DNA of 64,000 nucleotides from assembly GCA_964432985.1 (NCBI GenBank), contig CAYSPT010000016.1, forward strand, positions 20,277 to 84,276, read 5' to 3'. Shown here piece by piece: positions 40,941 to 50,700 of the stretch; within the stretch, counting starts at the first letter, position 1; every line of letters begins with the position of its first letter. A program made the position numbers and the translations under genes. The stretch comes from CAYSPT01 sp964432985. Lineage in GTDB: Bacteria; Muiribacteriota; CAYSPT01. Below the pieces are notes generated by a model that had not been told where the DNA came from, made no database searches, and saw only the letters and a program-made list of their open reading frames with translations.

Positions 40941-41321
40941 TTACCACAGTCTGAAGGCGTCTTTGAGCAACAGTATGCGAGGTTCTTCACCGTCGGTGTT
41001 GGTGAGATCAACCGCCACCACGTCGAACCGTATATTCCGCTGCGTCTCTGAGGTTTTTTTGACATAGCATTCGGCTACTCGCGCCAACCGCTTCTGCTTG
41101 CGATGATCGACTTTCTCCAGCGGTGTGCGGAGAAAATCGCTCTTCAAACTCTTCACTTCGATCACTGCCAGCACCTCGCCGTCCAGGGCAATGATATCGG
41201 CTTCTCCGGCACGGCACCGGAAGTTCCTCTCCAGCAGGCGGTACCCCCTGGTTTCCAGGTATCGTGCCGCCAGCGTTTCAGATCTGTCTCCGGTTTGTTT
41301 CCGTGCATCCGTCATGAACAT
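40941..41321 (-). CDS. yraN: YraN-family (UPF0102) putative endonuclease
   Basis: 126 residues. Restriction-endonuclease-like core: GDRSETLAARYLETRGYRLLERNFRC, then GEADIIALDGEVLAVIEVK with the Asp and Glu-x-Lys catalytic pattern, and later DVVAVDLT. The start may be ATG 41321 or the Met two codons on. yraN is often near rnhB, and here it lies just beyond the rnhB-ylqG-ylqH-GNAT block on the opposite strand. Confidence 0.9.
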   Translation of the reverse strand: MFMTDARKQTGDRSETLAARYLETRGYRLLERNFRCRAGEADIIALDGEVLAVIEVKSLKSDFLRTPLEKVDHRKQKRLARVAECYVKKTSETQRNIRFDVVAVDLTNTDGEEPRILLLKDAFRLW

Positions 41322-41404
41322 ATAGTATCACGATGCACAAGAAGAATTCCTGGAATGCTGGTTACTTTCTACACCTGCTTATCCGAGGGTGGTCAAACAG
41401 GAAA

Positions 41405-41433
41405 TTGTCTTTCCTCAGGTTTGATGCTATACT
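41405..41433 (+). promoter_or_regulatory. Promoter of the hybrid histidine kinase gene
   Basis: TTGTCT (41405-41410), 17-base spacer, TATACT (41428-41433) with TGC before it (extended -10). CTCTT-AATTC-AAGAG (41432-41446) overlaps the predicted start of transcription. The gene begins 56 bases downstream. Confidence 0.6.
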
Positions 41434-41488
41434 CTTAATTCAAGAGTCAACTGTATAAATGTAGGATCAGGAAGGAAGCACCGGTCAT

Positions 41489-43375
41489 ATGAAAAAGAAA
41501 CACCGGTTCCTGATAATCGATGACGAACCTGCGTTCCGTGTTTTAAATGCCGAGTTATTAAAAAGTGAATTTCCCCATTGCACTATATATGAAGTCGGCC
41601 GTTCAGCTGAATTCGACGAAGCGCTGGAAAAAGGCGGCTTCGACCTGGTGATCACCGATTACCGGCTTCCCTGGATCACCGGATTAGAAATCCTCCGCCG
41701 GGTAAAAAAACGTTACCCCGACGTGCCAGTAATCATGTGCACCGGCAGTGCCAGCGAAGAGGTGGCCGTTGAGGCAATGAAAGCCGGGCTTTCCGACTAC
41801 ATTATCAAGTCCCCTGCCCACATGAAACGTATCACTTCCGCCGCCACCACGGCCCTGGAAAATGTACGGTCCCGACGGGAAAAACAAGCCGCTGAAAGGG
41901 CGCTTTTTGAAAGCGAAAAGAGATACCGGGCGCTGGCGGAAAATACAGGGGATATTCTGTACTACATTGCCGCTGATGGAGTCATCAGCTATGTAAGTCC
42001 GCAGGTTCAGCGGTACGGTTTTACTTCCGATGATTTTGTCGGCCGCGAAGTCACGTCGATTGTTGTACACGAAGATCGTGAACTGGTCAGGTCGGACTTT
42101 GCCGAGAAACTGGCCACCGGCCGGGAATACCCCACCGTGTTCAGGATGCTTGACGGGGATGGCGGTATCGTCTGGTTGGAGTCAAGGGGGCGGGTGCAGA
42201 GAAGCGACAACGGTGACGTTGCCGGTATTGCCGGGATCCTTCGTGATATAACCGAAAAGAAACTTGCCGAGGAGGAGTTGGAAAAATACAAGAATCACCT
42301 GGAAGAACTGGTGGCAGAGCGCACCGCTGACCTGAAGGATTCGAATCGTCGGGTCCAGGAGAGCGAGGAGCGTTATCGGGAACTGTTTGAAAACAGCATC
42401 CACGGAATCTACCGGACAACTCCTTTCGGAAAGATAGTCATGGCCAACCCGGCACTCGTGTCCATGCTCGGTTTCTCGTCTTTTGAGGAACTGGCGCAGC
42501 GCAACCTGGAGCGGGACGGTTTCATGAGAAATTATCCCCGCTCGGATTTCAAGCGAAAGCTGGAGCAAGCCGGTGAGTTGATAGGCTATGAATCCGCCTG
42601 GTACCGTAAGGACGGTTCCGTGGTGTTTGTTAGAGAAACCGCGAAGGTGATTCGTGATGAGGAAGGCCGGACCCTGTACTTCGAAGGAACGGTTGAAGAC
42701 ATCTCCGAAGCCCGCCGTCTGGAGGAGGAAATTTTGAAAATAAGCTCTCGGGAACAGCGCAAAATCAGCTTTGATCTGCACGACGGCCTCGGACAGCAGT
42801 TGACCGGGCTTTCCTTCATGCTAAAAGCGCTGGAGCAGAAACTGGCCTCCGCCGGCCGGCCGGAAGCGGCTGATACAGCCGATCTTTCGCTGGCCATCAA
42901 GGAGATGGTGGGACGCACTCGGGACCTGTCCCAGGGTCTCTGCCCGGTGGAAATTGACGAATTGGGACTCATGGCCAGCCTCGAAAAACTGGCCGTACAT
43001 ACACAGGACATGTATAAAATCACCTGCCGGTTTGACTGTGATACCGAGGTGAAATTCGGAGACACAGATATGGCTACACACCTGTATCGCATTGCTCAGG
43101 AAGCCGTAATCAACGCCGTCAAACACGGAAAATCGCAAACAGTTACCATTTGTCTGGAAGCTATCGATGACGGAATTAACTTGAAAATCGCCGATGACGG
43201 CGTAGGAGTTTCTTCTCCAGTAGTCACTACCGAAGGGCTGGGGGTAAGGATTATGCAGTACCGGGCCAACGTTATCGGTGCGGCCTTCAGTATCAGTCCC
43301 GGTGATACTGAAGGCACCGTAGTGACCTGCAGTCTATCCGGACATGTACAGAATCAACTCCTCGCCTCCACTTGA
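41489..43375 (+). CDS. Receiver-PAS-PAS-histidine kinase (NarX/DegS-type HisKA_3)
   Basis: 628 residues, no TM segment, so cytoplasmic. N-terminal receiver (about 5-125) with IIDDE, phospho-Asp in VITDYRLPW, and Lys in YIIKSP. Two PAS domains (about 145-260 and 300-415) separated by a coiled coil. HisKA_3 dimerisation domain with the phospho-His in REQRKISFDLHDGLGQQL, then HATPase with NAVKHGKS and IADDGVGV. A receiver at the N-terminus suggests input from another kinase. No DNA-binding response regulator is adjacent, so the output partner is elsewhere. Confidence 0.92.
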   Translation: MKKKHRFLIIDDEPAFRVLNAELLKSEFPHCTIYEVGRSAEFDEALEKGGFDLVITDYRLPWITGLEILRRVKKRYPDVPVIMCTGSASEEVAVEAMKAGLSDYIIKSPAHMKRITSAATTALENVRSRREKQAAERALFESEKRYRALAENTGDILYYIAADGVISYVSPQVQRYGFTSDDFVGREVTSIVVHEDRELVRSDFAEKLATGREYPTVFRMLDGDGGIVWLESRGRVQRSDNGDVAGIAGILRDITEKKLAEEELEKYKNHLEELVAERTADLKDSNRRVQESEERYRELFENSIHGIYRTTPFGKIVMANPALVSMLGFSSFEELAQRNLERDGFMRNYPRSDFKRKLEQAGELIGYESAWYRKDGSVVFVRETAKVIRDEEGRTLYFEGTVEDISEARRLEEEILKISSREQRKISFDLHDGLGQQLTGLSFMLKALEQKLASAGRPEAADTADLSLAIKEMVGRTRDLSQGLCPVEIDELGLMASLEKLAVHTQDMYKITCRFDCDTEVKFGDTDMATHLYRIAQEAVINAVKHGKSQTVTICLEAIDDGINLKIADDGVGVSSPVVTTEGLGVRIMQYRANVIGAAFSISPGDTEGTVVTCSLSGHVQNQLLAST

Positions 43376-43400
43376 AACTGTTCCAGTCAAGGAGAATCTT

Positions 43401-44690
43401 GTGCCCCGAAAAAAGCAGCATCAACTCAAAAAACAACGTCAGCGTAAAAGCACCGGGGCCCGGAAGCGGTTTGTCTTCCAGGAAGAAAAAAGTTTCAACT
43501 GCACAGCATGCGGTGTGTGTTGCCGCCAGTGGACAATCTATCTTACCAATGCGGAAATCAAACGGCTTAACGGCGTCGACTGGGGATCAGTAGACCGTAA
43601 CCTGCAAGATGTTGCGGTGATTCGGGAGGTCGTCCCGCCGGGGGAACAGGATCCAAAACCGTCTCTGGCCCGGCGTGATGATGGCGCCTGCGTGTTTCTC
43701 ATGGACGATGGTTTGTGCCTGGTTCACAAGCACCTGGGATTCGCAGCCAAACCGCTTCCCTGCCGGATGTTTCCGTTCAGGCTGATCGGTACTCCCGGCG
43801 GGCCGGCTGTGGGGCATTCTTTTTATTGTCCATGCGTGTTCGATGATGATTCCCGTCCCTTCGATGACGACGCCCTTCTGAGTGAAGCGCTCCTGTCCGG
43901 CCGGCTCCCGCTGGCGGTGGAGTCAGAGGTCGCCGTTAAAGAAGGGTGGAAGATACCCTGGAAACTGTATCGTGACGTGGAAGAAGCATTGGACACCATA
44001 CTGGCCGACGAAGGGTGTATCATCCCGGTACGTTTACTGGCTGCTCATTTCTTCGTTACCCATCATCTGAGTCTGTTTGGAGAGGAGTTCTTGAACCAGG
44101 AGTTTCCTTTCCGGGCAATGAGCGAAGATGCGCTCAAGATGGCGGGAAACAAAACCGGCAGCGCATTCATCGAGCGAATGTTCCGCACGCCGTTCCTGGT
44201 TTATCCTGAGAGCCTCAAACTTCTCGGTGTGAGAAGCGGTATGCGCGACAGAGTACGGTATCTGGTATTGTTACCCTTTTTTCTGCTCGCTGTGGGAAAT
44301 CCTTCGACGCTAACGTTTCCCAGGGGGGTTCCGCTGGGGCAGGTGGAGCGGGTCGAACTGGACGACACTCGCTTCGAGCACGAACTGTCACGGTTTTTTC
44401 GTCATGTCCTTTTCAGAAAAGACCTCCTGGTGAATGGGAACCTGTCCCGCGCGGTGGAAATCATGGTGATTTCGTGGACGCTTATTCGCTGGTACGCACG
44501 CACCCATGCTTGTTTGGCCGGACGGGCGGCAGTGGAACATGAGGATATCAGGGATGCTGTGGCCGACGTGGAGCGGTTGTTCCTGTTTCACGCCAGCACG
44601 CTCACCGCGCCGTTCACACACGATTTTTACCGCAGCATACTAAGGTTCTTGTTCTCAAACGATACATTCAGCGCTGGGTTAGTGCTCTAA
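43401..44690 (+). CDS. CxxCxxCC-type (YkgJ-like) metal-binding protein
   Basis: 429 residues from GTG 43401, with AAGGAG about seven bases upstream; the frame is open upstream but overlaps the kinase end. Lys/Arg-rich start, then the zinc/iron-chelating motif FNCTACGVCCRQW and later Cys in GACVFLMDDGLCLVHKHLG and PCRMFPF, the ligands of the CxxCxxCC domain. About 300 further residues, helical, are not recognised. No homolog with known reaction comes to mind. The stop codon lies at the end of a 58-bp unit that is duplicated downstream. Confidence 0.8.
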   Translation: MPRKKQHQLKKQRQRKSTGARKRFVFQEEKSFNCTACGVCCRQWTIYLTNAEIKRLNGVDWGSVDRNLQDVAVIREVVPPGEQDPKPSLARRDDGACVFLMDDGLCLVHKHLGFAAKPLPCRMFPFRLIGTPGGPAVGHSFYCPCVFDDDSRPFDDDALLSEALLSGRLPLAVESEVAVKEGWKIPWKLYRDVEEALDTILADEGCIIPVRLLAAHFFVTHHLSLFGEEFLNQEFPFRAMSEDALKMAGNKTGSAFIERMFRTPFLVYPESLKLLGVRSGMRDRVRYLVLLPFFLLAVGNPSTLTFPRGVPLGQVERVELDDTRFEHELSRFFRHVLFRKDLLVNGNLSRAVEIMVISWTLIRWYARTHACLAGRAAVEHEDIRDAVADVERLFLFHASTLTAPFTHDFYRSILRFLFSNDTFSAGLVL

Positions 44691-44800
44691 CAGCATACTA
44701 AGGTTCTTGTTCTCAAACGATACATTCAGCGCTGGGTTAGTGCTCTAACGCCGGCTTGGCGTTGTAACTACCGATTGGTGCTGTAACACCGATTAGTGTT
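44633..44800. repeat. Perfect 58-bp tandem duplication including a stop codon, then 19-bp degenerate repeats
   Basis: 44633-44690 and 44691-44748 are identical. The first copy encodes the last 18 residues and the TAA of the upstream gene. Then two related 19-bp units (about 44758-44776 and 44777-44795) follow, again each with TAAC. Perfect identity points to recent duplication. Confidence 0.93.
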
Positions 44801-44812
44801 TGGCGGGTTCGC

Positions 44813-45868
44813 TTATTTCTTAATTACGGCCAGCACGTGCTCGTAACGTGAAACCAGCAGGAGACAAATTTCTATGGCGAGATTGCGGGTCAGGCGCAGG
44901 GTTTCTTTGGTGGAGAGAAAAACCTGTTTCCCTTCGGCCTGCAGCAGGTCGATAAAAGCGCTGATCAAAAGGCTGTCGTTCCGCGACAGTCCGAGCTTGG
45001 TTTTCAAGTAATCGTGCGCCGAGCGCAGCTTGTTGCCGCTTTTGTTTACCGGAAGTCCGTCCCGGCAGCGTGCCGCCAGGTTCTCGGCCAGTTCGAGGAT
45101 GAAATCCTCCATGAAGGCTCTGAACCTGCTTATCAGGGTGGCGTCGATGATGTCCGGTGCATCATTGTAAATAAAAGAATCAATCTCCTGGAGAAAATCC
45201 GAGTACTTCTTGTCGAATTCCAGGCAGGTGATTTTTTCCGAAAAGGTGACCTTGTCGCGGTTGATCTCGACATTGATAGTGCGGATCTGCTTTTTGAGAA
45301 GGTCGAACCGCTTGTTGATCAGGTCGGTCAGCAGTTTCTCTTTTTCCGCTAACTGGTTTACCTCGACTTCTACGCGCTTGAGCCCGTCAAAAAGTGAGTT
45401 CAACTGGAGGCTGTCGAAGTAACGGGTGTCTTCCTGGAGAATGTCCTGGATGAGCTGGAGCATACTGTTGGAGGAGTTGAGCCGCTTGACGAAGCTTTCC
45501 AGCGCCTTATCGGTGAATCCCAGCTTTACCAGGGTATAGAAACACAGAGATGATACTGTGAAATAGGTGTTTTTACCGCTGTTGATCTCGGCGTCCCACT
45601 CCACCCTGTTTTGCATGAGATTGATAAAATGCCTGGTGGTGGTTCTGTCGTCCTGAATAGTGGCGAAAAGATCGACCAGGGTGTCGGCATTGGGATAGGA
45701 AACGAGTGGCTTTCCCTGCTCGGTTTTGATGTGCCAACTCGCTATACCCTGTTGAAGATCGAACATTTCCTTGTCGAAAACAGTCTGGACGAGTTCGGCC
45801 AGCTGCTTTCCGCTTGGCTGCATGTGTATCCTGACCACCAATCGTTGATCCGTTGCGCGAAATTCCAT
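44813..45868 (-). CDS. Predicted helical cytoplasmic protein of unknown function
   Basis: 351 residues, no signal peptide or TM segment. Largely alpha-helical, with a heptad-like stretch (about 170-210: EVEVNQLAEKEKLLTDLINKR) suggesting a coiled coil. The N-terminal part (HIKTEQGKPLVSYPNADTLVDLF) and repeated YFTVSSLCFYTLVKLGF are not recognised. Alone on its strand, flanked by repeats on one side and a MITE-like palindrome on the other. No function can be proposed. Confidence 0.72.
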   Translation of the reverse strand: MEFRATDQRLVVRIHMQPSGKQLAELVQTVFDKEMFDLQQGIASWHIKTEQGKPLVSYPNADTLVDLFATIQDDRTTTRHFINLMQNRVEWDAEINSGKNTYFTVSSLCFYTLVKLGFTDKALESFVKRLNSSNSMLQLIQDILQEDTRYFDSLQLNSLFDGLKRVEVEVNQLAEKEKLLTDLINKRFDLLKKQIRTINVEINRDKVTFSEKITCLEFDKKYSDFLQEIDSFIYNDAPDIIDATLISRFRAFMEDFILELAENLAARCRDGLPVNKSGNKLRSAHDYLKTKLGLSRNDSLLISAFIDLLQAEGKQVFLSTKETLRLTRNLAIEICLLLVSRYEHVLAVIKK

Positions 45869-45991
45869 TGTAGTTTCATCAATTCGATATTGTCAACCTT
45901 TCCCGGCAACAAGTAGAAAATCCACCGTACACTGCCATTCTCTCCAAAAGCGAACTCAGGTCACTGGTATACCAATGATAACAACAAAGGA

Positions 45992-46177
45992 AAATATGTT
46001 TATCTAAAGGCTCATGTCGAAGGTTGCATAAACAGCCGTACGCGAAGCGAGAGCAGTCAATAAGCGGATGTTTGAGCCAGGATGGCGAGTTCCGCGTACA
46101 GGATGTACGCGACAAAGGAGCAAGCGGTACGGATGTCGCAACCGGAGATTTTAAAAGCCTGTAAGATAAACATATTT
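45992..46177. mobile_element. 186-bp MITE-like palindromic element
   Basis: Terminal inverted repeats AAATATGTTTATCT (45992-46005) and AGATAAACATATTT (46164-46177), with partly palindromic interior including GGTTGC/GCAACC and CCGTAC/GTACGG. A central hairpin CGCGTACA-GGA-TGTACGCG spans 46093-46111. It fills most of the 322-bp spacer between two minus-strand genes, which holds no gene that I trust. No clear target duplication is seen. Confidence 0.7.
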
Positions 46178-46190
46178 GACGTGGTGTTAC

Positions 46191-47735
46191 TTACCGGTAG
46201 ACGTCTGCTTGTGCCTGCGTGAGCGCCAGACCGAAAACCTTACAGACTCCTTTAAGCGGCAGGAACAGGACTCCTTTGTGTACTTCCGGCCAGGTCTCGA
46301 GAAGCATCCATTCACTGCGGTTTACCAATGCGTTGACGCTCCCCGCTTCCATTTGCAGTATGTCTGCTACACCCGCAGTGGAGGTGACCTGCCCCGGAAC
46401 GGGACCCAGGGCGATGGTGATCATGCCGGTACGTTCATCCCGGGTGGCCAATAGACCAACCTTCTGCAGCATGAACGAGGCTTCCACCAGGGATTCTCCC
46501 TGGATGGACTTTTTAAGGAAAAGCCGTGGAATGGGTATGTTCCCGATCAGGTAATCCCCTTTACGGGCAATGAGTTCGGGCCCCGCCGGTGAAGGAACTG
46601 GCCGTGAAACAAGTGGTGGTCCGGGGACAGTGACAGCCGGTTCGACTTTTACGGCGGTCGGTTCATCGAGTGGTCGTGCAGGGGGTTGAAGAGCCGGCTC
46701 CTTCTTTTCTGGTGGAATAGCTGGTGGAATCGGCGCTGGTCGGGGAACTCTGGCGCTGGGTTTGAAGTAACTTTTGTCAAACATCAGGTTGGCTGAAATA
46801 CGGTGCATATCACCAAGTTTGCCTTCCACGAAGGCGTAATCCACGTGCCACCACCCCATGGAAATCCCGGCACCCAGGCTGACCTGGTCTACGTCGAATC
46901 CAGCCCGCAGCGCGAGCATGTCACCCAGTGGTTTCCATTCGGCGCCGATTCTGAAGTTGAAGCGGTTTTCCCCTTCGGACAGCAGATCGCAGTTGGCAAC
47001 CAGGTTGTCAAATGCCCGGTAGCTTGCTCCCAGGGTACTGATGACTTTGAGGTCTTCTTCCTTCTTGCTGGCTGTGTCCCACTCCAGGCTTCCGAAACAG
47101 TTCCTGAAGCTCAAGCCCAGGGTGAGATCTTCGGTATAGTTGTACAGGCCGCCAAAATCAAACGCATACCCCTTGGATCCGTGGTCTAAAATTCTCTGCC
47201 TCAGAAGTTTGAGAGCTGAGCCCAGGCGAAACGCCGGGTTCAATGTATACGATCCGCCAAATACCACCGCGTGCTGCTTGTCTTCGAAATAGCCGAGAGT
47301 GATAACATCGTATATTGGCACACCGCTTCGGTATCCGACAATAGTAGAGGTGTCGAGTTGCGTGTGTGGGATTCCTTCCATGCCAAAAAATACGTATCCG
47401 GCCGACAGGCTGAATTTGTTTGCCGGGTAGACGAACGAAACAACATCATGAGAGCGGCCCTCAGTGAGTCCGGTGTGGCTGGTGGAAAGTTCCACCCTGT
47501 CTCTCAGCCCGATTCCCGCCGGGTTCCAGAATATGGCCGAGGCGTCATCGGACAGTGCGGCAAACGCGTGCCCCATACCCATGGCCCGGGCGCTGGTTCC
47601 CTGGCGCAGGTAGGCGGCAGGAGTCGTACCGCCATCGACGGCTCTGCCGGGTGCCGGGTGCAGCACAATGAGCAGAACCATTACGCTGAACGCTGCTAAG
47701 GCCGGTATCCTCATTACGTTGACGAAATATCTCAT
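46191..47735 (-). CDS. PorV/UPF0164-like outer-membrane protein with C-terminal copper-amine-oxidase-N-like domain
   Basis: 514 residues. Signal peptide ending near GRAVDG, then the PorV/UPF0164 signature GTSARAMGMGHAFAALSDDASAIFWNPAGIG (in two pieces) and a FadL-like beta barrel to about residue 335. A Pro-rich linker (about 340-400) follows, then a domain with IGNIPIPRLFLKKSIQGESLVEASFMLQ resembling copper-amine-oxidase N-terminal-like repeats used for wall attachment (that part tentative). ATG 47735 overlaps the stop of the giant Ig protein gene by four bases, so they are coupled. PorV in Bacteroidota shuttles type IX cargo; here it may serve the Ig protein. Confidence 0.82.
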   Translation of the reverse strand: MRYFVNVMRIPALAAFSVMVLLIVLHPAPGRAVDGGTTPAAYLRQGTSARAMGMGHAFAALSDDASAIFWNPAGIGLRDRVELSTSHTGLTEGRSHDVVSFVYPANKFSLSAGYVFFGMEGIPHTQLDTSTIVGYRSGVPIYDVITLGYFEDKQHAVVFGGSYTLNPAFRLGSALKLLRQRILDHGSKGYAFDFGGLYNYTEDLTLGLSFRNCFGSLEWDTASKKEEDLKVISTLGASYRAFDNLVANCDLLSEGENRFNFRIGAEWKPLGDMLALRAGFDVDQVSLGAGISMGWWHVDYAFVEGKLGDMHRISANLMFDKSYFKPSARVPRPAPIPPAIPPEKKEPALQPPARPLDEPTAVKVEPAVTVPGPPLVSRPVPSPAGPELIARKGDYLIGNIPIPRLFLKKSIQGESLVEASFMLQKVGLLATRDERTGMITIALGPVPGQVTSTAGVADILQMEAGSVNALVNRSEWMLLETWPEVHKGVLFLPLKGVCKVFGLALTQAQADVYR

Positions 47736-50700
47736 CGCAGCACGCTCAATTTCCCGGTCCTGGAAACAGCCTGGCCCTGCCGAGCGGCATCAATACGGTA
47801 TATGTAACTGCCGTTGGGAACATCGGCCCCGGCATAATCGGTTAAATCCCAAAGCACATCGTTGTACGTTGAGGCGGTGGCCCCGTCGATTTCCGTCACG
47901 TAATCACCGTTGAGATCAAACACCTTTATCGTCACCGAGTCGGCGTCTCTGGTCAGGACGTACCTGATGGTTATTTCATCTGTTCTGGTGGGATTCGGAT
48001 ACGGGATATTTTCCCGTATGGTGAATCCCTCCCTGATTTGGAATATCTGGCTGTATTCACCGCTGTTGGAGCACTTATCGGGAACAGTCAGGGTCAGGGT
48101 GATCTGGTCTCCGGTGTGCTCCGAAACAGGTATATAGAAAACCTCTCCGTGTGTATCGTCTATGGCGCGGTAAAAGTGTATGGTGACGACCTCGTTGACT
48201 TTGAGCAGTATGGCGGCCGAATCAATGGCCGATCCTTTCTCGGTTACTTCGAAGCGGAACTCCGTGCGGGCATCGATGGTTTCTCCCAAGTTGGGATTAA
48301 GAAGTATCGTCGGGCTGTTCACATCAGCCAGCAGTGCAAATGTACCTGCACGGCTGGATTTTCCCTCCACCAGGTTGACCGTTCCAGATGGAGTGGCGAC
48401 GGTAAGGTCATCGCTGCCGATGAAGGAGAATGTTTTTTCATCCTCATCCCAGATGTACACGCCGAGTTGTCCTGCCCCGACATTTTGCATGGTACCAAAC
48501 CGATCCATGTACGAAATGGTATTACCGTCGTCATCCAGGACATTGCCGTTACCGTCAACCTGGTAGGGCAATCTCACCGTAAGCTCGGGTGATAGTGTGA
48601 TGTCGGTGACTCCCGCCGGCAGATCGCTGAACTCCATTTCGTATCCAGCGCTTACTTTTTCCAACCCCTGGTTTGCCCTGGCAGCAATCTTGTGCTCCTC
48701 TTTCTGGTCGTTCTGGCGTTCCTCTTCCCGAGAATGAAAAACCAGATCAGTTTCCACCTGTCCTCCCCCTGTGGTGTTGGTAAAGGAATCGGGCTGGAAC
48801 ACCACGGTGGTACCGTCATCGCTGGTGAAACTCTGCAATTGATCGTGGTAAACCAGCACCGAGCCGAATGTGGACGAGTCGACCAGCGTGGTTCCGTCAT
48901 ACATTTCCATATACAGTTTCCGGTTGAGTATTTCACCGTCGATGGTAAACGTGGTGGTGAAGTATTCGGTGAAAGGATAGGTACGGACTCCCTGCCAGTC
49001 GCCATTTGTTATAGCTTGCTGCAGGTCTTGCTGGACAAATGGCTGATCGGGGGGATACCTGAGTGAGGAAGCCGATATGGGAGTGTCGAACTCTTCGGTG
49101 TACAGGAAGAAGGCATAATCGTTGGGATTGATATCTTGAACGGTTATCAGGTGTAGCGTGACCTGCCCGGGTGCGCTGTCGTCCCAGTCCATCCACAGCA
49201 GACTGTCCGGTATGGCTATGTCTACCGTAAAGGTGGTTTCGACGGGAAAAGCCTGGTTCCCAAGGACGTCGCTGGCTGTTAATCTAAGAGTGTGCTCTCC
49301 ATCGGAAAGGTTGCTGGTCACGGTATGGGTTGCGTTGATGGTCAGGGCATCGGCGGCGGTGAATTCCGGGGTGTACGCGGTTCCGTCGATGTAAACCTGC
49401 AAACTGCCAGTGTCGACTCCGGAATAATCGTCACCGACATTGAATGTAATCGTCGGAGTAGCCGTGTTGATCGTTTGTTCCGGTCGCGGAGAGATCAACT
49501 CGATAACGGGAGGGTTGTAATCGGTGATATCCGTTTCGAAAGAGATGGTCCGGGTTTCGGTGCTAATATTTCCGGCCACGTCGCTGGCTTCTATGGTGAT
49601 GGTTTGCGTTCCCAGCGGAATGATGGCTATGTGGGTGAACGATCCATCGGTTTCCACAGTCGCTTGTGTTCCGTTGATGGTGACCTGACTGTCCTGGTCC
49701 GTGGTTCCGGCGACGGTGACGGCCCCCTGACGGACAATGGTATTGTCCAGCGGAGAGGTGACAGTCAAGGCCGGGGCGGTGGTATCAACGGTAATGGTTC
49801 GAATTACGTTCCAGCTCAGCGGCGTGTCCCCTCCGTCCGAGTAATTGGTCACCGGTCCTGTGACGGAAATGGTCATGGTATTCGCACCGACAGCCAGTGG
49901 TACGTTGTACACGGTAAACGTACCGTCACTGTTTATCTCCGCTGCCATGGGCGAAGTGGTCTCCGGGGTCTCTACAGTAATGTTTGCATTGGCGGCCGCT
50001 TTACCAGTTACGTTCATTTCGGTGTACTTCCAGGCGATGTCTTCAGTCGGATTGGTGATGACCATCGCCGGTTTGGCATTGGCCACGATTACCTTGGTTG
50101 CTTCCCGGCCGACGGTTACACCGGTTGATTTGATTATGTCCAGCCTCACGGTGTAAAGGCCTTCGAATCCACGGGTGTCCCACGTCCCCAGAAGATTGTT
50201 GATGACCGGGGTGGTACTTTCATAGAGTCCGCTGCTTCCGTCTCCGATTGGAATCGGGTGCCACGAAGACGGCGATTCTCCTTTACCGTAATAAATACGG
50301 TATGATCCAAATTCCGGGTCGGTCGCCGTACCGTGAATCTGGACAGACGACCCCCTTATGAGTTCGTAACGGTATGGCCGGGTAATGAAATTTTCCTGAT
50401 TGTCAATTATTGACGAAACGCTGGATGTGGTGATATTGCCGGCATCGTCACTGGCGATGACCCTCAGCGTGTAGAGACCGTCTTTTTGCTCGCGTGTCTG
50501 GGTAATGTTCCATTCGGTCAGTTTTTCATTGGTTTTTTCCAGGTAAACGAGCGCCAGGGGTACGCTGATCGGAAACCAGGCTGTGGGCGCGTTTCCCTCT
50601 CCGTACTCCACCCGGTATGAATTGAAATTGATGTCCTGGATACTTCCTTCCACCTCAACGGTGATTCCTGAATATGATGCTCCCTCGGCGGGAACATCTA

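Noticed and set aside
45879..46115. 78-codon minus-strand ORF in the MITE region
   Set aside because: It runs through the palindromic element and has no ribosome site; Cys/Trp/His-rich shadow typical of such repeats.
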